This document shows positions 10,185 to 17,743 of a DNA stretch of 64,000 nucleotides, piece by piece; the first letter of the stretch is position 1; each line of letters starts with the position of its first letter. Source of the stretch: an uncultured Mesonia sp. (GTDB taxonomy: Bacteria; Bacteroidota; Bacteroidia; Flavobacteriales; Flavobacteriaceae); assembly GCA_947494545.1 (NCBI GenBank), contig CANLVH010000005.1:157019-221018 (forward strand). The letters are read 5' to 3'. A program made the translations under genes and the position numbers. The notes under the pieces are model-generated. The model was not told the DNA's origin and did not search any database. It saw nothing but the letters and a program-made list of their open reading frames with translations.

Positions 10185-12145
10185 CTGGACAATTTAATTT
10201 TTTGATTAGTGTTAATTTTTTCTCCAAAGCGTATAGATTGGTGCTTTACCATTCCAAAACCATTAGCTTCTACTTGCAAGCCCATATTTTCTAACAAAGC
10301 AATAGCATCCATCGTGGGCATACCTACCAAATTGGGCATTGTGGTTTTAGCGTCGTGCGCCAAAGCATAAAATTTTTTATAATTCTTTTCTATGTTAGAA
10401 TTTTGCACCTCAATAGATTCAAAGCTGTCTGTTTGGGGTGTTGCGGTGTATATTTTTTGCGCAATGCTTTTAAAAACCGGTGCGGCCACTGTACTACCGT
10501 AATAACCAATTTTTGTATCTGGTTTACTTATTACTACTATACATGAATATTTAGGATTGTCTGCCGGAAAATAGCCTGCAAAAGATGCTATATAACTAGA
10601 ACCTTCTTTTCCTTTTCCGTAGTTGGTTAAACAAGTGCCTGTTTTTCCCGCCATAGAAAAGTTTTCCGTAAAGATATTAGAAGCCGTACCTCGCTCTACA
10701 GTATGTTTCATGATTGCTTTTGCTTTTTGAGCGGTTTCTTTAGAACAAATAGCATTTTGAACTATTGGTTTGTCATAATGCTTCACCAACCGATCCCGAT
10801 CTTTTACTTTTTTGATTAATCTAGGTTTTACCATCACGCCATCGTTAGCAACGGCATTATAAAACGCTAAAGTTTGTAGAGGCGTTAAAGAAACTCCGTA
10901 CCCAAAAGACATCCATGGCAAAGTTGTACCATACCAATTAGAATCGTCCGGATGTGGAATTTTCGGCGAGCCTTCTCCTTTTATATCTAAACCAATTTTT
11001 TTAGTTAAACCCATATTATCCAATCGGTTTACAAAAGCTTCGGGATTGTCTTTATAGCCGTTATAAATCATTTTGGTAAAAGCCGTGTTTGAGGAAACCT
11101 CAAAAGCGCGTGCGACAGAAATTTTTCCGTAGCCACCAAGTCTAGAATCTCTTACCACTCTATCGTAATATTTTACGCGACCATTTTCGGTATCTATTAC
11201 CGTGCTTGTATCTATCACTTTATCTTCTAAAGCCGCTACCATTGCCATAAGTTTAAACGTAGAACCGGGTTCGTGCGACTCCCAAATGGCATAATTTCTT
11301 TTTTCGTAATACGTACCTAAATCTGTGCGACCTAAATTGGCCATGGCTTTAATTTCGCCGGTTTTGGTTTCCATAACCACGACAGTGCCGTGATCTGCTT
11401 TAAACTTTTCTACCTGCGCCAATAAAGCGTGGTGTGCAACATCTTGAATGTTTACATCTATAGTAGAAACCACGTCTAAACCATCTTGTGGTTCTACTTC
11501 GTTAGCATCGCTAATTGGTTTCCATTGGCCTTGGGCAATTTTTTGTTTTAAACGATGCCCATTTCTACCGCGCAAATATTGGTCATAAGCGCCTTCTAAT
11601 CCGGCTTGACCGTAACCTACCGTGCGCTCACCAATTTTACCCATTGGCAACTCTCTAACCGTACGTTGTTCTGCGATAAAACCACCTTTATATGCGCCGA
11701 GATTGAAAATAGGAAACTCCCGCATTTTTACGTATTCTGAATAACTAAGACTTCGCGCTATTAATAAATACCGGTTTTTATGCACTCTGGCTTTCCGTAA
11801 TTTAGCTATGTAATAAGAAGTTGGTTTTCCTAAAAGTTCGGATAGATTTTTGGCAAGCGGTTTTAGGTTTTCTTCAAAATTCTTTTCGGAAACGGTAACA
11901 GCATCAAACCTAATGTCATACTCAGGAACAGAAGTAGCCAATAAATTACCGTTAGCATCGTATAAGTTGCCGCGATTGGCAGGGATTATAAAATCTTTAT
12001 AGGTTCTTTTTTCTGCCAGCTCTTCGTACTTATCACCTTCTACAAACTGAATATCCAAAAGTTTAAACCCAACAGCAAAGGCAAACACAAACATAAGTGC
12101 CGCCACCAAATACAATCTGTATAATATGCCTTTTTCTGTGGTCAT
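10181..12145 (-). CDS. ftsI: Class B penicillin-binding protein FtsI with one PASTA domain
   Basis: Septal DD-transpeptidase that crosslinks peptidoglycan with FtsW. The 654 residues have an N-terminal membrane anchor (about 8-28), a pedestal/dimerisation domain with ANRGNLYDANGNLLA (about 57-71), and a transpeptidase domain carrying all three active-site motifs: STFK (Ser295), SSN (351-353) and KTGT (501-504). A single C-terminal PASTA domain (about 596-653, MPNLVGMPTMDAIALLE) is a feature of Gram-positive PBP2x/SpoVD-type proteins and of Bacteroidetes FtsI, not of E. coli FtsI. It overlaps ftsL by 1 nt and murE by 4 nt. Confidence 0.96.
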   Translation of the reverse strand: MTTEKGILYRLYLVAALMFVFAFAVGFKLLDIQFVEGDKYEELAEKRTYKDFIIPANRGNLYDANGNLLATSVPEYDIRFDAVTVSEKNFEENLKPLAKNLSELLGKPTSYYIAKLRKARVHKNRYLLIARSLSYSEYVKMREFPIFNLGAYKGGFIAEQRTVRELPMGKIGERTVGYGQAGLEGAYDQYLRGRNGHRLKQKIAQGQWKPISDANEVEPQDGLDVVSTIDVNIQDVAHHALLAQVEKFKADHGTVVVMETKTGEIKAMANLGRTDLGTYYEKRNYAIWESHEPGSTFKLMAMVAALEDKVIDTSTVIDTENGRVKYYDRVVRDSRLGGYGKISVARAFEVSSNTAFTKMIYNGYKDNPEAFVNRLDNMGLTKKIGLDIKGEGSPKIPHPDDSNWYGTTLPWMSFGYGVSLTPLQTLAFYNAVANDGVMVKPRLIKKVKDRDRLVKHYDKPIVQNAICSKETAQKAKAIMKHTVERGTASNIFTENFSMAGKTGTCLTNYGKGKEGSSYIASFAGYFPADNPKYSCIVVISKPDTKIGYYGSTVAAPVFKSIAQKIYTATPQTDSFESIEVQNSNIEKNYKKFYALAHDAKTTMPNLVGMPTMDAIALLENMGLQVEANGFGMVKHQSIRFGEKINTNQKIKLSS

Positions 12146-12465
12146 TATTTTAAATTTCTTTTTATTATAAGTTTTTGCGGTGGCGTTTCTGATGGCTTAA
12201 TACCTAAAGCAGAAACACGATTAATAATAGTAGACTCCATTTTTAACTGCATTAAACGTTTGCGTGTATCTACAAATTCGCTACGTAATTCTTTTACTTC
12301 TTTATTGATACGTGCAATTTCGTGCACCTTCCTTTCGGCGTTATGCGAAAAAGCAATCATTATTATAGCTAAAGCGGTGCAAAACAAAATGAAGCGCCAG
12401 TTTTTCATGGCGTCGTCGCTTATTAAAAACCGACCTTTTAGTAAAGCGTAGATTCCCTTTTTCAT
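12145..12465 (-). CDS. ftsL: FtsL-like divisome protein
   Basis: Small bitopic protein expected to form the FtsQ-FtsL-FtsB-type subcomplex that activates FtsW/FtsI. The 106 residues comprise a cytoplasmic N-terminus (1-22), one membrane helix (about 24-41, WRFILFCTALAIIMIAF), and a periplasmic segment of about 45 residues with heptad-like spacing (VHEIARINKEVKELR, VDTRKRLMQLK), consistent with a coiled coil. Sequence conservation of FtsL is low; the call rests on size, topology and the position between rsmH and ftsI, which is canonical. The gaps are 3 nt to rsmH and a 1-nt overlap with ftsI. Confidence 0.85.
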   Translation of the reverse strand: MKKGIYALLKGRFLISDDAMKNWRFILFCTALAIIMIAFSHNAERKVHEIARINKEVKELRSEFVDTRKRLMQLKMESTIINRVSALGIKPSETPPQKLIIKRNLK

Positions 12466-12468
12466 TGT

Positions 12469-13374
12469 TTACAGTTTTTTTGCTATCCGTAATTTTGCAC
12501 TTCTTGCCCGCGGATTTTCTTTAATTTCCTTTGCGGAAGGAACTATTAACCTTCCTACCTTTTTAAAAGGAACCGAGATATTTCCGTAAAAATCTTTTTC
12601 CGGTTCACCTTCAAATAAACCGCTACGTATATAGCGTTTTACCAACCTATCTTCTAAAGAATGGTAGGATATAAGACTTAATCTGCCGCCGGGTTTTAAA
12701 ACCTGCGCAGTTTGTTGCAAAAACTCTTTTATTACTTTTAATTCTTGGTTTACCTCTATACGTATAGCTTGGTATATTTGCGCCAAGATTTTATATTCTC
12801 TATTTTTAAACAAAAGCGGCATAAGCAAAGCTTTAAACTCCTCTCCTGTTTTAATAGGTTTTTCCTGTCTTTTGTTTACAATAGTTGCAGCTAACCTTGG
12901 AGCATTTTTTAGCTCGCCGTATTCATAAAATATTTTAGTCAAATCTGCTTCAGAATATTCATTAACAACACGATACGCGCTTAACGAGCTGTTTTTATCC
13001 ATACGCATATCGAGCTCTGCATCGTATCTGGTAGAAAAACCGCGCTCTGCAACATCAAATTGATGGGACGAAACGCCAAAATCGCCCAAAATGCCGTCTA
13101 CTTTTTTATAACCTTCTAAGCGCAGAAAATTTTTCATAAACCTAAAATTCTGCTCAATAAGTTTAAAACGCTTATCATCAAATGCATTTTGCACAGCATC
13201 GGGATCTTGGTCAAAAGCAAATAATTTTCCTTCATCTCCCAACTGCTGCAAGATTTCTGCAGAATGTCCGCCGCCACCAAAAGTAACATCTACATAAACA
13301 CCATCGGGCTTAATAGCCAGCGCGTTTACAGCTTCTTCTAGCAAAACCGGTTTATGATAATTCTGGTTGCTCAT
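12469..13374 (-). CDS. rsmH: 16S rRNA (cytosine1402-N4)-methyltransferase RsmH (MraW)
   Basis: SAM-dependent methyltransferase that modifies C1402 of 16S rRNA at the ribosomal P site. The 301 residues begin MSNQNYHKPVLLEEAVNAL, the family N-terminus with the HKPVLL(E) block, followed by SAM motif I VDVTFGGGGHSAEIL (about 28-42), GILGDFGVSSHQFD and SYHSLEDRLVKRYI near the C-terminus, all diagnostic. It is the second gene of the dcw operon and overlaps mraZ by 23 nt, so the start lies inside the mraZ coding sequence and translation is probably coupled. Confidence 0.97.
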   Translation of the reverse strand: MSNQNYHKPVLLEEAVNALAIKPDGVYVDVTFGGGGHSAEILQQLGDEGKLFAFDQDPDAVQNAFDDKRFKLIEQNFRFMKNFLRLEGYKKVDGILGDFGVSSHQFDVAERGFSTRYDAELDMRMDKNSSLSAYRVVNEYSEADLTKIFYEYGELKNAPRLAATIVNKRQEKPIKTGEEFKALLMPLLFKNREYKILAQIYQAIRIEVNQELKVIKEFLQQTAQVLKPGGRLSLISYHSLEDRLVKRYIRSGLFEGEPEKDFYGNISVPFKKVGRLIVPSAKEIKENPRARSAKLRIAKKL

Positions 13375-13822
13375 TGTCTCCTCCCATTACTTCTTCGGCT
13401 AATTCGGCAAAATCATCTGTAGCGCCGTCTATAGCCTGTTCATATTTATTTTTATCCCAAATCTCTATAATATCTACGGCGCTAGAAAGCACAATTTCTT
13501 TCTTTAAGCCGGCAAATAAATACAGATCTTTTGGCACTAAAAGTCTACCACTGGCGTCTATCTCAATTAACTTTACGCCGGCTGTAAACCTTCTAATAAA
13601 ATCGTTATTCTTCTTTTTAAAACGGTTTAGGCCGTTAACTTTTTTCATAAGTTCTTGCCATTGTCGCATAGGGTAAATTTCTATACATGGCTCAAAAACA
13701 GAACGTTTTAGCACAAAGCCTTCTTCTAAAATAGGAAGCAATTGTTTTTTTAACGCCGAAGGCAATAATAACCTACCTTTGGCGTCTATTTTACATTCGT
13801 ATGTACCTATGAGATTTGTCAT
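13352..13822 (-). CDS. mraZ: Transcriptional regulator MraZ
   Basis: DNA-binding regulator of the dcw cluster, of the AbrB-like swapped-hairpin fold, which in E. coli binds direct repeats in its own promoter. The 156 residues contain two MraZ half-domains: ECKIDAKGRLLLPSALKKQL (about 9-28) and the second repeat LIEIDASGRLLVPKDLYLFA (about 85-104), each with the conserved D-A-x-G-R-L-(L)-(V/L)-P core. A short acidic C-terminal tail follows. It is the first gene of the operon. Three 10-bp direct repeats lie just upstream (13857-13886) and are probably its operator. Autoregulation is inferred from E. coli and from that sequence. Confidence 0.96.
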   Translation of the reverse strand: MTNLIGTYECKIDAKGRLLLPSALKKQLLPILEEGFVLKRSVFEPCIEIYPMRQWQELMKKVNGLNRFKKKNNDFIRRFTAGVKLIEIDASGRLLVPKDLYLFAGLKKEIVLSSAVDIIEIWDKNKYEQAIDGATDDFAELAEEVMGGDNEQPELS

Positions 13823-13841
13823 GTGCGCAAAAACCTATGTT

Positions 13842-13886
13842 CAAATATATTGAAAATTTTACCACCTTTTACCACTTTTTACCACT
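13842..13886 (-). promoter_or_regulatory. mraZ promoter with three-repeat MraZ operator
   Basis: On the minus strand the sequence reads three perfect-phase copies of GTGGTAAAAN at 13886-13877, 13876-13867 and 13866-13857, i.e. 10-bp spacing, one helical turn. Seven bases further downstream is TATATTTG (13849-13842), a match to the Bacteroidetes -7 box TAnnTTTG, about 20 nt before the mraZ ATG at 13822. The repeats occupy the -33 region and no separate TTG box is evident. E. coli MraZ binds TGGGN repeats separated by 5 nt, the same 10-bp periodicity, so GTGG is the likely contact core here. Binding itself is inferred. Confidence 0.75.
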
Positions 13887-14081
13887 TTGTTGATAAGTTT
13901 TTATTCACAATTGTTTGTTAGTCATCGGCAAAGCCTTAGAATATTGGTATTCTGCAACTTAAATTAGAGAATGATTTTTTTAAGGAAAGTATGAAATTGG
14001 CATTTTGATATTTGTAGAGAGAAACTTCAAATTTTAAAGCTGCCTTTTGCTAAAAAATAATTATACTTGTACAATAATCTC

Positions 14082-14089
14082 TATATTTG
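14082..14089 (+). promoter_or_regulatory. Candidate -7 promoter box for the hydrolase-engB pair
   Basis: TATATTTG matches the Bacteroidetes -7 consensus TAnnTTTG and lies 25 nt before the ATG at 14115. No clear TTG -33 box sits 19-21 bp upstream, so this is a half-supported promoter. It argues against the longer reading frame that could begin at 14067, because that start would lie upstream of the transcript. The intergenic stretch 13887-14081 otherwise shows nothing I can assign. Confidence 0.45.
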
Positions 14090-14114
14090 CCATTGCGAAC
14101 TGCAACATCTATTA

Positions 14115-14879
14115 ATGGAAAATAAACTTAAAACCAACGGAAAATTCAAATACGTAGAATTTGGCGAAGGCACTCCTATTGTTATTCTTCACGGATTAAT
14201 GGGAGGTCTTAGCAATTTTGACGGCGTAGCAGACTTTTTTCCGCAAAGAGGCTATAAAGTTGTAATTCCCGAGTTGCCCTTGTACACTTTATCTCTTTTA
14301 AAGACCAATGTTGGCAACTTTGCAAAATACATTCGAGATTTCATAGAACTGCAAGGCTACGAAAAGGTTATTCTATTAGGAAACTCGCTTGGCGGACATA
14401 TTGCACTTCTTACCACCAAACTTTATCCAGAGCATATAAAAGCACTTATAATTACCGGCAGTTCCGGTTTGTACGAAAGCGCAATGGGAGAAAGCTACCC
14501 TAAAAAAGGCGATTACGAATACATAAAACAAAAAGCTGAAAATGTTTTTTACGATCCGGCGGTAGCCACAAAAGAAATTGTAGACGATGTTTACTCTACT
14601 GTAAACGACCGTAATAAACTTATACGTACTTTAGCCATCGCAAAAAGTGCCATACGGCATAATATGGCAAAAGATTTGCCACGTATGCATACGCCAACCT
14701 GTATTATTTGGGGTAAACAAGATACGGTTACTCCACCGGAAGTAGCCAAAGATTTTCATAAATTACTACCCGACTCCTCGTTATATTGGATAGACAAATG
14801 CGGACACGCCGCAATGATGGAGCACCCGCAAGAGTTTAATAAAATCTTGTATAAGTGGTTATCTGAAAGAGATTTATAG
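14115..14879 (+). CDS. Alpha/beta-fold hydrolase
   Basis: Serine hydrolase of the alpha/beta superfamily; substrate unknown. The 254 residues from the ATG at 14115 contain the oxyanion block VILHGLMGG (about 23-31), the nucleophile elbow GNSLGG (Ser91), the acid in IIWGKQDTVTPP (Asp203) and the general base in KCGHAAMMEHP (His231), a complete catalytic triad. An in-frame start at 14067 would add 16 poorly conserved-looking residues (MYNNLYICHCE...) and precede the likely promoter, so I use 14115. The next gene, engB, begins 2 nt after its stop, so the two are cotranscribed. There is no signal peptide; it is probably cytoplasmic. Confidence 0.88.
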   Translation: MENKLKTNGKFKYVEFGEGTPIVILHGLMGGLSNFDGVADFFPQRGYKVVIPELPLYTLSLLKTNVGNFAKYIRDFIELQGYEKVILLGNSLGGHIALLTTKLYPEHIKALIITGSSGLYESAMGESYPKKGDYEYIKQKAENVFYDPAVATKEIVDDVYSTVNDRNKLIRTLAIAKSAIRHNMAKDLPRMHTPTCIIWGKQDTVTPPEVAKDFHKLLPDSSLYWIDKCGHAAMMEHPQEFNKILYKWLSERDL

Positions 14880-14881
14880 GT

Positions 14882-15478
14882 ATGGATATACATTCTGCTT
14901 CTTTTGTAATTAGCAACAGCGATGTTGAAAAATGCCCAAATTCCAAAATTCCGGAATATGCTTTTATTGGAAGAAGTAATGTGGGCAAGTCCTCTTTAAT
15001 AAATGCTCTTACCGGAAGAAAAAAACTCGCAAAAACTTCGGGAAGACCGGGAAAAACCCAACTCATCAACCATTTTTTAATTAATGATAATTGGCATTTG
15101 GTCGATTTGCCGGGTTACGGTTATGCACGCGTTAGCAAGAAAGAAAAGAAAACCTTTCAGAAATTTATAACCGATTATTTTCTAAACCGCAAACAGCTTA
15201 TCTCTGCTTTTGTACTGGTAGATTCGCGCCACAAGCCGCAAGAAATTGATATGGAATTTATGCAATGGCTCGGGTTGCAACAAATACCGTTTAGCATTGT
15301 TTTTACCAAAATAGACAAGTTAAAACCGGCTGTTTTAGACAAGAATATAGAAAATTACGTAACAGAGCTTTTAAAATATTGGGAAGAGTTGCCACCGTAT
15401 TTTATGACCTCCTCGACCCAACATCTAGGCACCGACAAAATTCTTGAATACATCGAGCAAATTAACCAAAACCTATAA
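14882..15478 (+). CDS. engB: Ribosome biogenesis GTP-binding protein EngB (YihA/YsxC)
   Basis: Essential small GTPase involved in assembly of the 50S ribosomal subunit. The 198 residues show the EngB G motifs: G1 FIGRSNVGKSSLINAL (about 28-43), the G2 region KTSGRPGKTQ, G3 VDLPGYGYARV with the family-specific GYGYA, and G4 FTKIDKL. G5 appears as MTSSTQHLG near the C-terminus. Length is typical (about 200). It is cotranscribed with the hydrolase 2 nt upstream and is convergent with gldC. Confidence 0.96.
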   Translation: MDIHSASFVISNSDVEKCPNSKIPEYAFIGRSNVGKSSLINALTGRKKLAKTSGRPGKTQLINHFLINDNWHLVDLPGYGYARVSKKEKKTFQKFITDYFLNRKQLISAFVLVDSRHKPQEIDMEFMQWLGLQQIPFSIVFTKIDKLKPAVLDKNIENYVTELLKYWEELPPYFMTSSTQHLGTDKILEYIEQINQNL

Positions 15479-15527
15479 TTCTGGTCAAGTTTTTTCGGCT
15501 GCAGCCAAGGTTTACTAATCTTAGAAT

Positions 15528-15875
15528 TTACCTTTTTTTCGGGTTGTCTTTTAAGTCTAATTTTTCCGCAAAGTAATCGCAAAAATCTTTCATTGTTGCT
15601 GTCATCTTTTCGTCTTCTGTAGCTTTATAAAACGTGTCGCTCATTGCTACCAATGTCTGGTGAAAAAACACCTTCATCTCGTCTAAAGGCATATCTTTTG
15701 TCCATAAATCTATACGCAAACTTTCTTGCGCTTTAGAATCCCACAAAGACAATAACATCGCCTTGGCATCTTCGTTATCTATGCCTCCATCTTGCGCGCT
15801 CCAGTTAAGATTTTCCGGCACGTTATTTTCGTCTACTTCTACTTGAATTTTTATTTCAGATTTTTTTAAACTCAT
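15528..15875 (-). CDS. gldC: Gliding motility protein GldC
   Basis: Small soluble protein associated with Flavobacterium gliding motility; its biochemical role is not established. The 115 residues (MSLKKSEIKIQVEVDEN..., with VPENLNWSAQDGG and an acidic helical C-terminal half) match the GldC family in size and sequence character. It lies 5 nt downstream of gldB on the same strand, the same gldB-gldC pairing known from Flavobacterium johnsoniae, and this context strongly supports the name. There is no signal peptide or membrane segment. Confidence 0.9.
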   Translation of the reverse strand: MSLKKSEIKIQVEVDENNVPENLNWSAQDGGIDNEDAKAMLLSLWDSKAQESLRIDLWTKDMPLDEMKVFFHQTLVAMSDTFYKATEDEKMTATMKDFCDYFAEKLDLKDNPKKR

Positions 15876-15880
15876 CTTCT

Positions 15881-16846
15881 TTATCTTCTAGGTTTATAAT
15901 TCGAATTTTTAAAAATATATTCGGCATCCAGCTTTAAAAGCTGCGGCAAAGTTATTTCTTCATTCTTTTCCATAAACTGCCGTACAATTTGCCAACCAAT
16001 ATATTGACCAAGTTGCGGCGGACTTTCGCTATCTAACTGCAACCTGAATTTGGTAAAAGGCGCCAAATTTATAAAACGTTTTTGCAAACCGGTATCCGTA
16101 GAATATAACAACTCGCGCTCTACAAAATAGCGCCAAATTTGCTCCTCGTTGTTTTGAGCCCAAGCTATTTCTTCTTCGGTATAACCAATTTTTTCATGAT
16201 TAGATTTTTTTGGCAAAAGTTTGTCTTTTAGATACAAAATTTTTCCGTAATAAATCATTGATGCTAATAAAGTTCTTGATTGGGTATTGGGAATAAGTTG
16301 TCTCCCGTATTCAAAAACAATATCTGGTGTTATTTGTTCTTTACGGAAATTTTTACGGATGTATTTCTCAATTCCTTGATAAAATTTATGATCTTTCCCT
16401 AAATACGTATCCAAACTAATAAGCAGCAAACTATCTGCCGCCACTACCTTATTATGATAATCTACTTCTGATGTTATAGTTACTACCTGCGGGGTTTTAA
16501 AACTATCAAAATAAAATTTTAAATGCTTAAACAGATTTTTTATCTCCTGCTTTTCTTCTTCAAAATCAGGAAAAGCTTTTGCTACCTCTCTGTTAATTTC
16601 GTGTTGTATGGTATCGTTCATTCTTCCTAGCCAAACAGAATCCGGGAAAGATTTAGGAAACAAATACGAGTATTCTTTTTTTAGGCGTGGTAAATCTTGT
16701 GGTTTGGCTTGGGCAAAATCTTTATCAAAACGTTGCAAGCGCAAATCTACCGGAATTTCGGCAATCTCTGCCTCCAGTTTATCGTTGCTTTCACAAGCAG
16801 AAAACAGACCTACAAGTATAAAAATAAGACAAAAATTTCTTAGCAT
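15881..16846 (-). CDS. gldB: Gliding motility lipoprotein GldB
   Basis: Lipoprotein required for gliding in flavobacteria and linked to the type IX secretion/gliding apparatus. The 321 residues start with a lipoprotein signal peptide MLRNFCLIFILVGLFSAC; the lipobox Cys is residue 18, followed by ESNDKLEAEIAEIPVD. The body has GldB-like blocks such as LQRFDKDFAQAKPQDLP, LFPKSFPDSVWLGRMND and RPPQLGQYIGWQIVRQF-like sequence near the C-terminus (here SPPQLGQYIGWQIVRQF). It is paired with gldC 5 nt downstream and divergent from nadE. A promoter box lies 62 nt upstream. Confidence 0.93.
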   Translation of the reverse strand: MLRNFCLIFILVGLFSACESNDKLEAEIAEIPVDLRLQRFDKDFAQAKPQDLPRLKKEYSYLFPKSFPDSVWLGRMNDTIQHEINREVAKAFPDFEEEKQEIKNLFKHLKFYFDSFKTPQVVTITSEVDYHNKVVAADSLLLISLDTYLGKDHKFYQGIEKYIRKNFRKEQITPDIVFEYGRQLIPNTQSRTLLASMIYYGKILYLKDKLLPKKSNHEKIGYTEEEIAWAQNNEEQIWRYFVERELLYSTDTGLQKRFINLAPFTKFRLQLDSESPPQLGQYIGWQIVRQFMEKNEEITLPQLLKLDAEYIFKNSNYKPRR

Positions 16847-16908
16847 ATTTTTAAAAAAGCTTTAAGCCAAAAAGATTTGTTTTGCATATTTTTTGGCATA
16901 ATTTAGCC

Positions 16909-16917
16909 GCAAAGGTA
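16909..16917 (-). promoter_or_regulatory. Candidate -7 promoter box for gldBC
   Basis: On the minus strand the sequence is TACCTTTGC, an exact fit to the extended Bacteroidetes -7 box TAnnTTTGC. It lies about 62 nt upstream of the gldB start in the 98-nt divergent interval with nadE. I see no convincing TTG -33 element at 19-21 bp. Confidence 0.5.
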
Positions 16918-16944
16918 TAGTTAATTACGCTAAAATTAAAGTTT

Positions 16945-17730
16945 ATGCAGACCGAAAAAGTTATCAAACATATTGTAGAATGGTTAGAAGACTATGTACA
17001 AAAAAGCAAAACCTCCGGCTTTGTAGTTGGCATTAGCGGCGGAATAGATTCTGCCGTAACCTCTGCATTATGTGCTAAAACGGGTTTGCCGCTTTTATGC
17101 GTAGAAATGCCTATTCATCAAGAAGAAAAACAAATAAACCGCGCCCACAAACATATTGAGTGGTTACAAAATAATTTTGAAAACGTAGAAAAAACGCGCA
17201 CAGATTTAACCGGTGTTTTTGATAGCTTTACGGAAGCAATTCCGGCTACCGAAAAAAACCAAGATTTAAGTTTGGCCAATACTCGCGCTAGGTTGCGCAT
17301 GACAACTTTATATTATTTTGCAGGAATAAACAATTTGCTGGTTGCCGGTACCGGGAATAAAATAGAAGATTTTGGCGTTGGCTTTTTCACCAAATATGGC
17401 GATGGCGGCGTAGATTTGAGTCCCATAGCAGATTTACTAAAAACCGAAGTTTACGAACTTGCCTTAGAATTGGGCATTATAAAAGAAATAATAGATGCCA
17501 AACCAACCGACGGACTTTTTGGTGACAACCGTTCTGATGAAGATCAACTTGGCGCCAGTTATCCCGAACTGGAATGGGCAATGAAAATGGACAATTTAGG
17601 AAAAACAACCGCCAGTTTTTCGGGAAGAAAAGCAGAAGTTTTTGAAATTTACAAACGCCTAAACCGCGCTAATTTGCATAAAATAAAACCTATTCCGGTT
17701 TGTAATATTCCTTTATATTTAAAAAAATAA
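16945..17730 (+). CDS. nadE: NAD(+) synthetase NadE, short ammonia-dependent form
   Basis: Cytoplasmic ATP-dependent amidation of deamido-NAD to NAD. The 261 residues form only the synthetase domain, without the N-terminal nitrilase-like glutaminase domain of glutamine-dependent enzymes, so ammonia is the expected donor. Motifs: PP-loop VGISGGIDSAVTSAL (about 28-42), VAGTGNKIEDFGVGFFTKYG (about 134-153) and the DGGVDLSPIADLLKTEVY block. It sits between gldB (divergent) and dnaG (convergent, 13-nt gap). A TTACGGAA word occurs within the gene at 17228. Confidence 0.95.
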   Translation: MQTEKVIKHIVEWLEDYVQKSKTSGFVVGISGGIDSAVTSALCAKTGLPLLCVEMPIHQEEKQINRAHKHIEWLQNNFENVEKTRTDLTGVFDSFTEAIPATEKNQDLSLANTRARLRMTTLYYFAGINNLLVAGTGNKIEDFGVGFFTKYGDGGVDLSPIADLLKTEVYELALELGIIKEIIDAKPTDGLFGDNRSDEDQLGASYPELEWAMKMDNLGKTTASFSGRKAEVFEIYKRLNRANLHKIKPIPVCNIPLYLKK

Positions 17731-17743
17731 AAAAAGTGTAAGA

